Position numbers and translations under genes: made by a program. A DNA stretch of 64,000 bases, taken from contig JADKBB010000002.1 of assembly GCA_016715195.1 (NCBI GenBank), forward strand, positions 1 to 64,000, given 5' to 3'. The DNA is from Candidatus Villigracilis proximus. GTDB taxonomy: Bacteria > Chloroflexota > Anaerolineae > Anaerolineales > Villigracilaceae. Below the pieces are notes generated by a model. The model was not told where the DNA came from. It ran no database searches and saw only the letters and a program-made list of their open reading frames with translations. Shown here in pieces: positions 42,240-51,299 of the stretch. The number at the start of each line of letters is the position of its first letter. Within the stretch, counting starts at the first letter, position 1.

Positions 42240-43136
42240 ATGCGTCTTAAAGCAGATCTCACCCTCCTCATCGTTTCTGTCATTTGGGGCTCGGCTTTTG
42301 TTGCACAGCGAGTCGCAGGTCAGCTGGGAAGTGTGTACCTGTTTAATGGTGCGCGGTATCTTCTGGCTGCGTTGGTGGTTTTGCCGCTGGCGATTCGTGC
42401 CATTCGAAATCCGGCGTCACCTCAGAAAATATCCCCCAGTCAATACAAGTGGATGTTTATTGCCGGCTTCCTGCTCTTCGTTGGGAGTGCGCTTCAACAA
42501 GCGGGGATGGTATATACTACTGCGGGCAATGCTGGCTTCATTACCAGTTTATATGTAGTGCTGGTGCCTTTTGCTTTATTCTTTGGCTGGCGTGAGAAAC
42601 CGCATTGGATGTCAATTGTGGCGGTGGTTTTGGCCGGGGCGGGGGCATTTCTCCTGTCAACGGGCGGCAGGTTCGAGGTCAAGCCTGGAGACGCGCTTGA
42701 GTTGATTGGCGCATTGTTCTGGACGATCCATGTTATTGTGCTGGGCAAATACGCATCCAAATTTGAAGCCTTGTCATTTTCAGTGGGACAACTCTTCGTG
42801 TGTGCCATTTTGAATTTTGGGTTGGGCGCCTTCGTTGAAACATCACTTGAATTTAGCTGGCCTTTGCTCTTTGCAATTGCATATACGGCGCTTTTCTCGC
42901 TTGGCCTGTGCTACACACTTCAAGTTTGGGCGCAGCGCCATACACCGCCCGCCGACGCCGCGTTGATCCTGAGTCTTGAATCTGTTTTTGCTGTATTGTC
43001 CGGATGGTTATTATTAAACGAAACATTGGTTGCCATTCAAATCTTTGGCTGTGTGTTGATCTTTATTGCTGTTGTGCTTTCACAATTCAAGGAATGGAAT
43101 TCGGTTGACCATGAACATCTTGTCGAGGGAAGATAA
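42240..43136 (+). CDS. EamA/DMT-family transporter
   Basis: This 298-residue protein has ten membrane helices in two EamA repeats: the first starts LIVSVIWGSAFVAQR, the second near IGALFWTIHVIVLGKYASK. The pattern GAGAFLLSTGG at the repeat boundary and SLESVFAVLSGWLLLNE near the C-terminus are family marks. Members export metabolites or amino acids; this substrate is unknown. The start is the only in-frame ATG with a proper first helix, but its upstream sequence lacks a ribosome site. Confidence 0.9.
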   Translation: MRLKADLTLLIVSVIWGSAFVAQRVAGQLGSVYLFNGARYLLAALVVLPLAIRAIRNPASPQKISPSQYKWMFIAGFLLFVGSALQQAGMVYTTAGNAGFITSLYVVLVPFALFFGWREKPHWMSIVAVVLAGAGAFLLSTGGRFEVKPGDALELIGALFWTIHVIVLGKYASKFEALSFSVGQLFVCAILNFGLGAFVETSLEFSWPLLFAIAYTALFSLGLCYTLQVWAQRHTPPADAALILSLESVFAVLSGWLLLNETLVAIQIFGCVLIFIAVVLSQFKEWNSVDHEHLVEGR

Positions 43137-43141
43137 TTTTT

Positions 43142-43732
43142 ATGTCTGAAACAGTAGATTTGATCGAAGAATTGGATCTGTCATTTCATCCGCTTACGCA
43201 AAAACTATGGCATGATTTTGAGTTGTTGTTTGGCAGGCATGGCGCGTGCGGCGGCTGCTGGTGCATGTTTTGGAAATTGCGCGGCAGGGAATATGACGAG
43301 AGCAAAGGTGATACCGCACGCCAGATGCAAAAGTCAGTTGTAGATTCGAAAACGGTCCCCGGTCTGATGGCATATTCAGAAGGCTATCCCGTGGGCTGGG
43401 TTGCCATTGAGCCGCGCAGTGCCTATCCCAGGTTGGCACATTCGCGCACCCTCAAACCCGTAGACGATCAGGAAGTATGGTCGATCACTTGTTTCTTTGT
43501 TGAGAAAAAACATCGCCATAAAGGGATTACAGTTGAGTTGCTAAAAGCCGCGGCGAACTATGTAAAAGAGCAAGGCGGTAAAATTGTGGAAGGCTACCCT
43601 GTGGATGTTAAAAAAGAGGAGCCACCGCCCTTTGTTTTTACAGGCACAGCATCTGCATTTAAACAGGCTGGTTTCGAAGAGGTTGCACGCAACTCGCCGG
43701 CACGTCCTATCTTTCGATATTTGATCAAATAA
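43142..43732 (+). CDS. GNAT family N-acetyltransferase
   Basis: This 196-residue protein has a Cys-rich segment ACGGCWCMFWKLRG near residue 36. The acetyl-CoA site follows near residues 118-135 (CFFVEKKHRHKGITVELL, standing for the usual R/Q-x-x-G-x-G/A pattern). GCWC-containing GNAT proteins form a distinct subgroup, and the substrate is not known. It begins six bases after the EamA stop. The next gene starts one base after its stop, so these three are linked. Confidence 0.85.
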   Translation: MSETVDLIEELDLSFHPLTQKLWHDFELLFGRHGACGGCWCMFWKLRGREYDESKGDTARQMQKSVVDSKTVPGLMAYSEGYPVGWVAIEPRSAYPRLAHSRTLKPVDDQEVWSITCFFVEKKHRHKGITVELLKAAANYVKEQGGKIVEGYPVDVKKEEPPPFVFTGTASAFKQAGFEEVARNSPARPIFRYLIK

Positions 43733-43733
43733 A

Positions 43734-44984
43734 TTGAGAACCACGTTTCAACCTCCACAAAAATCATTAACGCCTCGCGATTATCAATTTATCGCGCTGG
43801 TCATTGTTGTTTTTATCGGCGTCTGTACCGCGCTTGTTTTTGCAAACCTCACACTGAAAGGTGGAGGTGATTTTTACGTCCACTGGGTGGGGGCGCGCGC
43901 ATTTCTTTTTGACAAAATTGACCCCTATGGCGGCGAAGTCCCGGCTCGTGTTCAAAAAATAGTTTATGAAAGCGCCGCGAAAGCAGGGAATGAGCCTTAC
44001 ATACTGGATACGCCTTTTCAGATTCTTCCTTTCTACTACCTTTTCTCGTTTCTTTCCGACCCGAAAATTGCCCGGGCGATATTTACCTTGATCTTGGAAT
44101 TGGCATTGTTCGCGCTTGCCATTCTCAGCTTGCGATTAACAGAGTGGGAAGCCCCGCGTATTTTCACCGTCCTGTTTATATTCTTCGCAGTATTTAACTT
44201 CTATACATTTCAAGCCATCTACGAAGCCAACCCTGTTTTGATCCTCGGGTTGTTATACATCGGTATTCTCTTCACCTACCGCGAAGAACTGGATGAATTA
44301 ACAGGCGCGTTGATGGCATTTTCTCTTTACTATTGGGAGGTGGGACTGCCATTTTTAGTTCTTGTTTTTCTGCGTGTATATTACGAAAAGCGCACGCGAG
44401 TCTTTGCGGGATTTTTCATGTCGTGCTTTATCCTGTTCTTTATTTCATTTCTTACGTACCCCAGTTGGATCGTCCCGTTTGCGCGTGCCACAGTCAATAA
44501 TCTGCGGGCTGATTTTGGATATAACATCCACACCATCTTTGCTCATCTCTGGCCTGCGCAAGGCGCAATTCTTGCATGGATATTCACTGGCACGCTCGTC
44601 ATTACTCTTGGCTACGAGTGGAGTCTGGCTCGCAGTGGAGACAACCGTCGCTTCTACTGGACAGCCTGTCTCTCACTGGCCGCTGCGCCCTTACTTGGCT
44701 TCCGCACCGAAGTGGAACATCTTTCCGTTCTTATTATTCCGCTTGCTCTGATCTTTGCTATTATCCACGACCGCTGGCAGCGTTTCGGCAATGGATTAAT
44801 TATCCTGCTTATGTTTGTTATCTTCGCCCTCCCGTGGACTTTATATCTTTTTTCTGTTAATCGTTTTGGGGCAGAGATCATCTTCCTCTTTCTTCCAATT
44901 TCCACCCTCATTGGCTTATACTGGATTCGCTGGTGGGCGATTCGTCCGCCGCGCATCTTGAGTGATTTCGCCAGCCGCCTATAA
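43734..44984 (+). CDS. Glycosyltransferase family 87-like membrane protein
   Basis: This 416-residue protein has about ten membrane helices. The first outer loop carries GGGDFYVHWVGARAFLFDKIDPYGGEV, a pattern like the acidic GGDxxxYxxG segment of polyprenyl-phosphate-mannose-dependent transferases (GT87/DUF2029). It would move a sugar from a lipid carrier to a glycan outside the cell. It probably begins at a TTG one base after the GNAT stop, without a visible ribosome site; another start is possible downstream. Confidence 0.7.
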   Translation: MRTTFQPPQKSLTPRDYQFIALVIVVFIGVCTALVFANLTLKGGGDFYVHWVGARAFLFDKIDPYGGEVPARVQKIVYESAAKAGNEPYILDTPFQILPFYYLFSFLSDPKIARAIFTLILELALFALAILSLRLTEWEAPRIFTVLFIFFAVFNFYTFQAIYEANPVLILGLLYIGILFTYREELDELTGALMAFSLYYWEVGLPFLVLVFLRVYYEKRTRVFAGFFMSCFILFFISFLTYPSWIVPFARATVNNLRADFGYNIHTIFAHLWPAQGAILAWIFTGTLVITLGYEWSLARSGDNRRFYWTACLSLAAAPLLGFRTEVEHLSVLIIPLALIFAIIHDRWQRFGNGLIILLMFVIFALPWTLYLFSVNRFGAEIIFLFLPISTLIGLYWIRWWAIRPPRILSDFASRL

Positions 44985-45018
44985 TTCTATATATATTCTT
45001 AGCGAAGCCGTGTACATC

Positions 45019-45034
45019 CTGAGCGCAGTCGAAG
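45019..45034. repeat. CTGAGC-GTCGAAG type short repeat, intergenic copy
   Basis: The core CTGAGCGCAGTCGAAG is flanked by TCC and GGA, giving a small palindrome (TCCT...AGGA). It is the second copy of the motif inside moeA (1551-1566). Confidence 0.65.
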
Positions 45035-45049
45035 GACCCTCATCCGCCC

Positions 45050-46605
45050 ATGACCTTCCGCAACTACTTCTTCCTCTTTCTCTTTGGCCTTGCTGTTACC
45101 GTGTTTATCGCGCAATTTCAGCACATCCCCGGCTATCTTGATTCTGATTATTATTTTGCAGGCGGTATTCAGCTTGTAAACGGCAAAGGCTTCACAGAGC
45201 CCTATCTGTGGAATTTTCTGGATGGAACCACCTCACTTCCGCATCCATCTCACAGCTATTGGATGCCTCTTTCTTCCATAATATCTGCTCTGGGAATGTG
45301 GGTCACAGGTCAAACCACGTATGCGTCTGCTAGATTATTCTTCTTGCTCATCGCGGCGCTTATCCCCCCGTTGACAGCCGCCCTAGCTTACACATTTTCC
45401 AAACGGAAGGATCTCGCCATCGCCTCCGGTGTACTGGCTATTTTCTCGGTTTACAATGCGCCCTTCGTCGGCGTGACAGACAATTTCAGTCTCTTCATGC
45501 TTTTTGGCGGATTGTATTTCCTCGTTGCCACACAACTGATCGAAGACCCGACTCGCATCCGTAATTGGTTTTTGCTGGGACTGCTCGCCGGCCTGATGAC
45601 TCTTCCCGCAGTGACGGTCTGCTCTGGCTCGCGCTTACTTTTCTCTTTGTGCTTTGGCGTCTTCCGCGTTTTTCATTCAGCATTCTTCATTCTGCATTCT
45701 TTGTTTCTCTTGGCTTTCTCCTCGTCATGTCTCCCTGGTACGCGCGTAACCTTGGCGTGTATGGAAGTCCCATGGCGCCTGGTGGAAGCCGTGCCTTGTG
45801 GCTCGCAAATTACGACCAGACTTTTGTGTATCCGCCCACTGTGCTCACTAAAGAATCCTTCCTCGCCCTCGGCTGGGATCATATCATCGCCGACCGCATG
45901 TGGGCATTGAGTAACAACCTGCAAAGCGGATTCGCTGCGCATGGCGGAATCATATTATTTCCATTCATCATTGCTGGAATCATTTATTATCGTAAAGACG
46001 AACGTGTCAAGCTGGCTGGCATCGCATGGTTGATTCTTTTTCTGGTCATGACCTTCGCCTTTCCTTTTGCCGGCGCACGCGGAGCGTTCTTCCATGCTGG
46101 TGCCGCGCTTCAACCTATGTGGTGGGCGCTCGCGCCGTTAGGTCTTGAGGAGATTCTACTGTCCCTGAGAAAACGTGGAATTGGCAACGACCAGAACCGG
46201 CCTATATTCCGAAGCGCGCTGGTCATGGTCGCCATAATGCTTACTGTGTATGTCGTCTATCTCCGCATTTTCACTTTGGGGTGGGGCGAAGGCGAAGATG
46301 CAAATTATCCCGTCGTTGAACAATTCCTGCTCGATAACGGAATGCAAGATACAGATATCGTCATCGTTCGCAACGCGCCCGGTTATTATCTTGCAACAGG
46401 GCGTTCTGCAATTTCCATTCCTTATGGAGGCGAGGAACCTATTCTTGCAGCTGCCAATCAATTTGACGCCGGGTATCTTGTGCTTGAGCCTGCCGGCGTA
46501 CTTGCTCCGATTCAAGATTTATTTCAAAACCCTGAAGGCCATGATAAATTTATTTATTTAGGTGAACTCGATGGCACGCAAATCTATAAACTTGAAATTG
46601 AATAA
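45050..46605 (+). CDS. Glycosyltransferase family 39-like membrane protein (one frameshift)
   Basis: The protein of about 518 residues has roughly ten helices and a soluble C-terminus. The first outer loop has GYLDSDYYFAGGIQLVNG, with the acidic pair typical of GT39-like transferases. The frame breaks near 45607 in CTTCCCGC: adding one C restores LMTLPRSDGLLWLAL. A repeat of TTCATTCAGCATTC units (45673-45700) is inserted in frame after that and encodes FSILHSAFF. It probably works with the neighbouring membrane transferases on surface glycans. Confidence 0.78.
45673..45700. repeat. In-frame TTCATTCAGCATTC-type repeat in the GT39-like gene
   Basis: Units CATTCAG, CATTCTTCATTCTG and CATTC encode a hydrophobic stretch that runs into a membrane helix (FSILHSAFFVSLGF). 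Confidence 0.55.
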
Positions 46606-48064
46606 AATTTCGTCCCGCGACGTTTTCATCATTGCGGGCGCGGTTGTATTAATCGCGGTGATTTATTTAATAACAAGCTGGATCACATACAGCATTGGGT
46701 TTCCTCTCGACGACTCGTGGATCCATCAAACCTATGCACGCAACCTTGCCCTGCGCAGCGAATGGGCCTTTCGCCCCGGCATTCCCTCAGCTGGTTCAAC
46801 TGCTCCGCTTTGGTCGGCGCTGCTCGCCCTCGGCTTTCTTCTTCGCCTCTCACCCTACATCTGGACATTCTTTCTCGGTATCGTTTCACTCTTTGCGTTG
46901 GCCGTTGTCAGCGAGTGGGCTGTTCGTGAACTTATACATTCCTATCGTCCGCGCTTCCCGTGGATCGGATTTTTCTTTGCCTTCGAATGGCACATGGCAT
47001 GGGCCGCCATGTCTGGCATGGAAACTTTACTTCACGGATTAATTGTCACCACCGTTCTTGTTTTGTTGATGACGAACACGCATCGCTACTTAACCCTCGG
47101 CCTGCTCACCGGTCTAGCGGCCTGGGTGCGCCCCGACGGTTTGACTCTGCTCGGTCCCGTCTTGATGACGATTCTGTTTACTCAAAAGGATACACACTCA
47201 CGCCTTACTGCGATCACGCGCTACCTGATCGGCTTTGGTTCCCTATTTGTTCCCTATCTATTATTTAATCTCGCCATCGGCGGCACGCCCATGCCGAATA
47301 CTTTTTATGCCAAGCAAGCCGAATATGCCTCATGGCAAACCATGCCGATCTTCACCCGTCTCGGTCAGATGTTTTTGCAATTATTGGTTGGCCCAAGCCT
47401 TGTATTAATTCCGGGCGTGATCGGCTGGATTGTTAAGTCTGTTAAAGAGAAACTGTGGGGGAGTCTTGCTGCCATCATTTGGTGCGCCGGATATCTCTCC
47501 CTTTATATTTCCCGTCTCCCCGTCTATCAGCATGGACGTTACATCATGCCTGCCATGCCGATCTTCTTCCTGTTTGGCTTGCTGGCCTTCGCCGAATTCG
47601 ATAAAGGAAAATTATTCAATCGCTTTCATTGGATCGGACAAACGATCTGGCGTTCAAGCAGTGTCATGCTCGTAATTGCTTTTATTTTTCTTGGTGCACG
47701 GTCTTATGCACAGGATGTTGCTGTAATCGAAAGTGAAATGGTAGTCACGGCAAAGTGGGTCGCCGCCAACCTGCCCCCAGATGTGTTAATTGCCGCCCAT
47801 GATATTGGCGCATTAGGATATTTTGATTATCACAATCTAATTGATCTCGCCGGATTGATATCGCCGGATGTGATTCCTTTTATTCGCGATGAACCACAGT
47901 TAGCCAATTATCTTGATCAAAACGGCGCAGATTACTTAATTGCCTTTCCTGAGTTTTATCCACTAATGACGGGCAACACGGAAACCGTCTTTGTGACAAA
48001 TAGTGCTATTACCTTGGCGTTTGATCAGAAGAACATGGTGGTCTATCTGTGGAAAACACCTTAA
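46571..48064 (+). CDS. Polytopic membrane glycosyltransferase-like protein
   Basis: This 497-residue protein has about eleven helices. The first outer loop holds GFPLDDSWIHQTYARNLA, an Asp-Asp pair as expected for polyprenyl-phosphate-sugar transferases. Later GGTPMPNTFYAKQAEYA also resembles that fold. The C-terminal part (WVAANLPPDVLIAAHDIGALGY) is soluble and outside. It overlaps the previous gene by about 35 bases. The sugar and acceptor are unknown. Confidence 0.75.
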   Translation: MARKSINLKLNKISSRDVFIIAGAVVLIAVIYLITSWITYSIGFPLDDSWIHQTYARNLALRSEWAFRPGIPSAGSTAPLWSALLALGFLLRLSPYIWTFFLGIVSLFALAVVSEWAVRELIHSYRPRFPWIGFFFAFEWHMAWAAMSGMETLLHGLIVTTVLVLLMTNTHRYLTLGLLTGLAAWVRPDGLTLLGPVLMTILFTQKDTHSRLTAITRYLIGFGSLFVPYLLFNLAIGGTPMPNTFYAKQAEYASWQTMPIFTRLGQMFLQLLVGPSLVLIPGVIGWIVKSVKEKLWGSLAAIIWCAGYLSLYISRLPVYQHGRYIMPAMPIFFLFGLLAFAEFDKGKLFNRFHWIGQTIWRSSSVMLVIAFIFLGARSYAQDVAVIESEMVVTAKWVAANLPPDVLIAAHDIGALGYFDYHNLIDLAGLISPDVIPFIRDEPQLANYLDQNGADYLIAFPEFYPLMTGNTETVFVTNSAITLAFDQKNMVVYLWKTP

Positions 48065-48123
48065 TGGGTTAAAATAGAAATGTTTCAATAAACCAGATAT
48101 GTTAAAGAGAGAATGGGTTTGGG

Positions 48124-48825
48124 ATGAATCAAATTACCCTATTAATTGTTGACGATCACCCTCTGTTTCGACAAGGCGTTGTAGATGCCCTATCGTTGGA
48201 ACCTGACATGCGTATTATTGCCCAATCTGCAACTGGAGATGATGCGCTTGAAATGATTCGTACCAAAAAGCCGACCATCGCCGTATTGGACGTAAACCTT
48301 CCAGGCATGAACGGCCAGCAGATTACGCATCAGGTCTCCCAGGATCGATTGCCCACACGAATTATTCTGATGACCGGCTATGATGACATTGAGCAGGCTG
48401 TTCACGCTGCGCTTGCAGGCGCGCATGGCTATTGTTCAAAAGATATTGAACCACAAAGCCTGTCACGTATTATTCGTGAAGTTGCAGAAGGCAAGTTTGT
48501 ATTTGCGAATAATGTGTTTACCCGCCGCGAATTGGATCTATGGGTGGAAGATAGAATGGAAGGCGCACGCCGTTCCTATAGTGAGCCCGGAACTCCATTT
48601 CATCCATTGTCTGACCGTGAAATGGAAGTGCTTGCGTGTGTGGTACGCGGGATGAGCAATAAAGAAATTGCCAACCTGCTGGGTATTAGCCACCAGACTG
48701 TAAAAAATCATGTTACCGCTATTTTGCGAAAATTCGGCGTGGAAGATCGAACTCAGGCGGTTGTTTTTGCATTGAAGCGAGGCTGGGTCACCCTTAAAGA
48801 TATGGATATTCGATCTCAGGAGTAA
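48124..48825 (+). CDS. NarL/DegU-type response regulator
   Basis: This 233-residue regulator has a receiver with LIVDDHPLFRQG and phosphoacceptor VLDVNLPGMNG and a LuxR-type DNA-binding domain (LSDREMEVLACVVRGMSNKEIANLLGIS, QTVKNHVTAILRK). It is paired with the kinase encoded four bases downstream. It lies upstream of the Tad genes, so control of the pilus is possible, but a strong hairpin at 49968 separates them. Confidence 0.93.
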   Translation: MNQITLLIVDDHPLFRQGVVDALSLEPDMRIIAQSATGDDALEMIRTKKPTIAVLDVNLPGMNGQQITHQVSQDRLPTRIILMTGYDDIEQAVHAALAGAHGYCSKDIEPQSLSRIIREVAEGKFVFANNVFTRRELDLWVEDRMEGARRSYSEPGTPFHPLSDREMEVLACVVRGMSNKEIANLLGISHQTVKNHVTAILRKFGVEDRTQAVVFALKRGWVTLKDMDIRSQE

Positions 48826-48829
48826 ATGA

Positions 48830-49837
48830 ATGGCTAACAGTAATTCTAAGGATTACCAGTCTGAATTGGAAGAGACACAACGCTCCTTAAGAGAAGTGAC
48901 TTTAATGATTGAGCAAAGTCAGGGCGAGCTTTCCAAAATTACACAGCGCAACACTGCGATCACCACCCATCTTCAGCAGGTGCAAAAGCAGGGTGCCACC
49001 GCTGAAGAAATTAAAATGGCCTACGACTCTGCGCTGGATGTTCAGCAGAGGCTTTTTGTAATGCGCGGACAGTTGGAAAAACTTCAAAATGATAAAAGTC
49101 ATCTTGAAAAATACAAAACGATTTTAGAAAAAACAGTATCTGGCATTGGAGAAGCGGCAAGTTCTTCTGCAAACGCTTCAAATTTGAAAAATCAGATGGC
49201 CGGTATTGAGATGATCGTTAACGCGCAGGAGGCGGAACGACAACGTTTGTCCCGTCAGATGCATGACGGTCCCGCTCAGGCTCTCTCCAATTTCATCCTG
49301 CAAACAGAAATTGCCATGCGTCTTTTGGATGTTGATCCGGCACAGGCAAAGGAAGAATTGGGGAATTTAAAAACCTCCGCCATGGGCACTTTTCAAAAGG
49401 TGCGAAGTTTTATTTTTGAATTACGTCCCATGATGCTGGATGATCTGGGTCTGGTTCCCACCCTGAAAAAATATTCTGATGCTTTTAAAGAGCAGGCAAA
49501 CCTGGATGTCAGCCTGACGGTCACAGGGGCTGAACGGCGGCTGGAATCTTATTTGGAAGTTATGGTTTTTCGAGCCGTTCAAGAGTTACTTGGCAATGCA
49601 TCCCGTCATAGTCAGGCATCAATTATTAAAGTTCAAGTGGACCTTGGCAGCGATATGATTAGAGTCAGCGTTGACGACAATGGCAAGGGGTTTGACACTG
49701 AAACTCTAAAAGAGTCAAACAATCTGGGCTTGAAGTTAATTCGAGAAAGATCTGAAATGTTAGGCGGCAGTTTTGAAATTGATAGCGCAACAGGAGCTGG
49801 TGCCCGAATATCTTTTGCGGTGCCGATCAAGGCTTAA
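48830..49837 (+). CDS. Soluble DegS-like sensor histidine kinase
   Basis: This 335-residue protein has a long N-terminal coiled coil (about residues 1-100) and no membrane helix. The HisKA_3 motif RQRLSRQMHDGPAQALSNF carries the phosphorylated His, and the ATP-binding domain has ELLGNASRHSQAS and DDNGKGFD. HDGPAQ and the cytoplasmic coiled-coil layout are like DegS. It should phosphorylate the regulator encoded just upstream; CAGGAG precedes its start inside the regulator gene. The signal is unknown. Confidence 0.92.
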   Translation: MANSNSKDYQSELEETQRSLREVTLMIEQSQGELSKITQRNTAITTHLQQVQKQGATAEEIKMAYDSALDVQQRLFVMRGQLEKLQNDKSHLEKYKTILEKTVSGIGEAASSSANASNLKNQMAGIEMIVNAQEAERQRLSRQMHDGPAQALSNFILQTEIAMRLLDVDPAQAKEELGNLKTSAMGTFQKVRSFIFELRPMMLDDLGLVPTLKKYSDAFKEQANLDVSLTVTGAERRLESYLEVMVFRAVQELLGNASRHSQASIIKVQVDLGSDMIRVSVDDNGKGFDTETLKESNNLGLKLIRERSEMLGGSFEIDSATGAGARISFAVPIKA

Positions 49838-49967
49838 TCTGATACTTTTTCCATCAGGCGCTGCGGAATACTTAACAGGATTGACAGGTTGTTTTTGTGC
49901 ATAAAATCTGCTTTCCTAACTTCAAAAAAAGTATAATAAATATGTCCGGTTTTTTATGAATTACCGT

Positions 49968-50019
49968 CAGTGTAAAACAGTGGGACTCTATTTTGGTGGA
50001 GTCCCACTGTTTTACACTG
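49968..50019. terminator. Very strong hairpin before the Tad operon
   Basis: A perfect 21-base stem (CAGTGTAAAACAGTGGGACT plus C, with its complement) encloses a ten-base loop. There is no T-run, so it may be a terminator, RNA stabiliser or mobile palindrome. It separates the DegS-like gene from the pilus genes. Confidence 0.6.
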
Positions 50020-50123
50020 AAATTAGGGAGTGCTTTTCAAAAGAAACATGATCGGATGATTTATTGCAATCCTTTTAGAACTTATTTTCTGTGGTTGCAA
50101 TTATGTTTTTACCATTTTTCTTG

Positions 50124-50129
50124 TATAAT
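50124..50129 (+). promoter_or_regulatory. Candidate -10 box of the Tad operon
   Basis: TATAAT lies 51 bases before the cpaB start; TTATGT (50101-50106), 17 bases upstream, is a weak -35. Confidence 0.4.
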
Positions 50130-50179
50130 GAACGTGTTATAAAATATTTGATTACAGATTTTGAAGAGAGGAGAAGGTT

Positions 50180-51247
50180 ATGCGCCGTGGAAGAACTCTA
50201 ATTTTTGTACTTCTCATCATCATAATTGGTTTAGTGGTGGGTTTTGTGGCTATTCGTCAATTTGTGGTCACTCCGGAACCCGAACAGCCGCTTTATGTTG
50301 AGGTGTTTATTGCAGGTCAGCCCGTTTCACAGGGAGGGAAGATTACTGAGGATTTGTTAGCTACAATAACAATCCCTCAGGATAAGGTCATTACCGTGAT
50401 GTATACACGTGAAGAGATGGCTGGGTTGGTCGGTAAAGTGGCGAAATATCCGCTTGATCAAGGTGTTGTCATTACAGAGTCTATGGTGAGTGACGGTTCA
50501 GCCGCCGTTCCCATCTCTGGTCCGCAATGGGCATCATTAATTCCTTCTGGAATGACTGCTGTTTCAATACCTGCAGATCGTTTAGCTTTGGCGGGGTATG
50601 CAGTTAATAATGGGGCGCATGTTAATATTAATGCCTGTTTTCTGTTTGTGGATATTGACCCTGCATTTCAATCTGCGTTACCAAATCAAACAGCTACTCT
50701 GACGGGTACTGGGTTTTCGGGTGAGGGGTTGCCGGTGCTATCTCTTGGGGTTGCTGCCAGCGGCTCCAGTCAAGGTCGTTTGGAACTTGATCCGTCACTT
50801 CAACAGCCTTATTATTTGATTCCTTCCGAGACCCAGCGCCCGAGAATGGTGTGTCAGATGTTATTACAGGATGTGGTTGTCATGCGGGTTGGCGATTTCC
50901 CGTTGGATCCAACAACGAACCTGTCTGCCCCTGCGGTAGCGGTTGCCCCGGCTGTAGAGGGTGAGCAGGCACAGGCTCCTGTGGGACCAGACATTGTTAC
51001 CTTATTGGTTTCACCTCAGGATTCGATCACACTCTCCTACTTAATTATGACTGATGCTGAATTATCACTGACATTAAGAAACCCAAGTGATCAGGCTCGA
51101 CAGGCAACAGAAGCGTCGACTCTGCAGTTTTTACTCAGCCAATATAATATTCCTGTCCCAGCGAAACTCCCATATTCTCTTGATCCATACACAATAAGTT
51201 TCGGTAACCTTGAGCTATTAAACGCACCACAACCGCCTGCTCAATAA
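50180..51247 (+). CDS. cpaB: CpaB/RcpC-like pilus assembly protein
   Basis: This 355-residue protein has one N-terminal membrane helix (6-26) and an SAF-like domain outside (VYTREEMAGLVGKVAKYPLDQGVVITESMV). CpaB works in Tad pilus assembly and often contacts the secretin; no secretin gene is present here, as expected for a single-membrane cell. The C-terminal half is Pro/Ala-rich and less conserved. GAGAGGAG precedes the start, and it heads the Tad cluster. Confidence 0.78.
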   Translation: MRRGRTLIFVLLIIIIGLVVGFVAIRQFVVTPEPEQPLYVEVFIAGQPVSQGGKITEDLLATITIPQDKVITVMYTREEMAGLVGKVAKYPLDQGVVITESMVSDGSAAVPISGPQWASLIPSGMTAVSIPADRLALAGYAVNNGAHVNINACFLFVDIDPAFQSALPNQTATLTGTGFSGEGLPVLSLGVAASGSSQGRLELDPSLQQPYYLIPSETQRPRMVCQMLLQDVVVMRVGDFPLDPTTNLSAPAVAVAPAVEGEQAQAPVGPDIVTLLVSPQDSITLSYLIMTDAELSLTLRNPSDQARQATEASTLQFLLSQYNIPVPAKLPYSLDPYTISFGNLELLNAPQPPAQ

Positions 51248-51299
51248 TTGTGTTGAACCATATTGGTGTATATTTTATTTTGATTGGATGTAATGTAGC

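Larger units (their letters stand above)
49838..50179. other. Intergenic region between the kinase and the Tad genes
   Basis: No gene is visible in these 342 bases. The region holds the 21-base-arm hairpin at 49968-50019 and a TATAAT at 50124-50129 that may start the Tad transcript. A second TATAAT lies near 49932. Confidence 0.55.
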
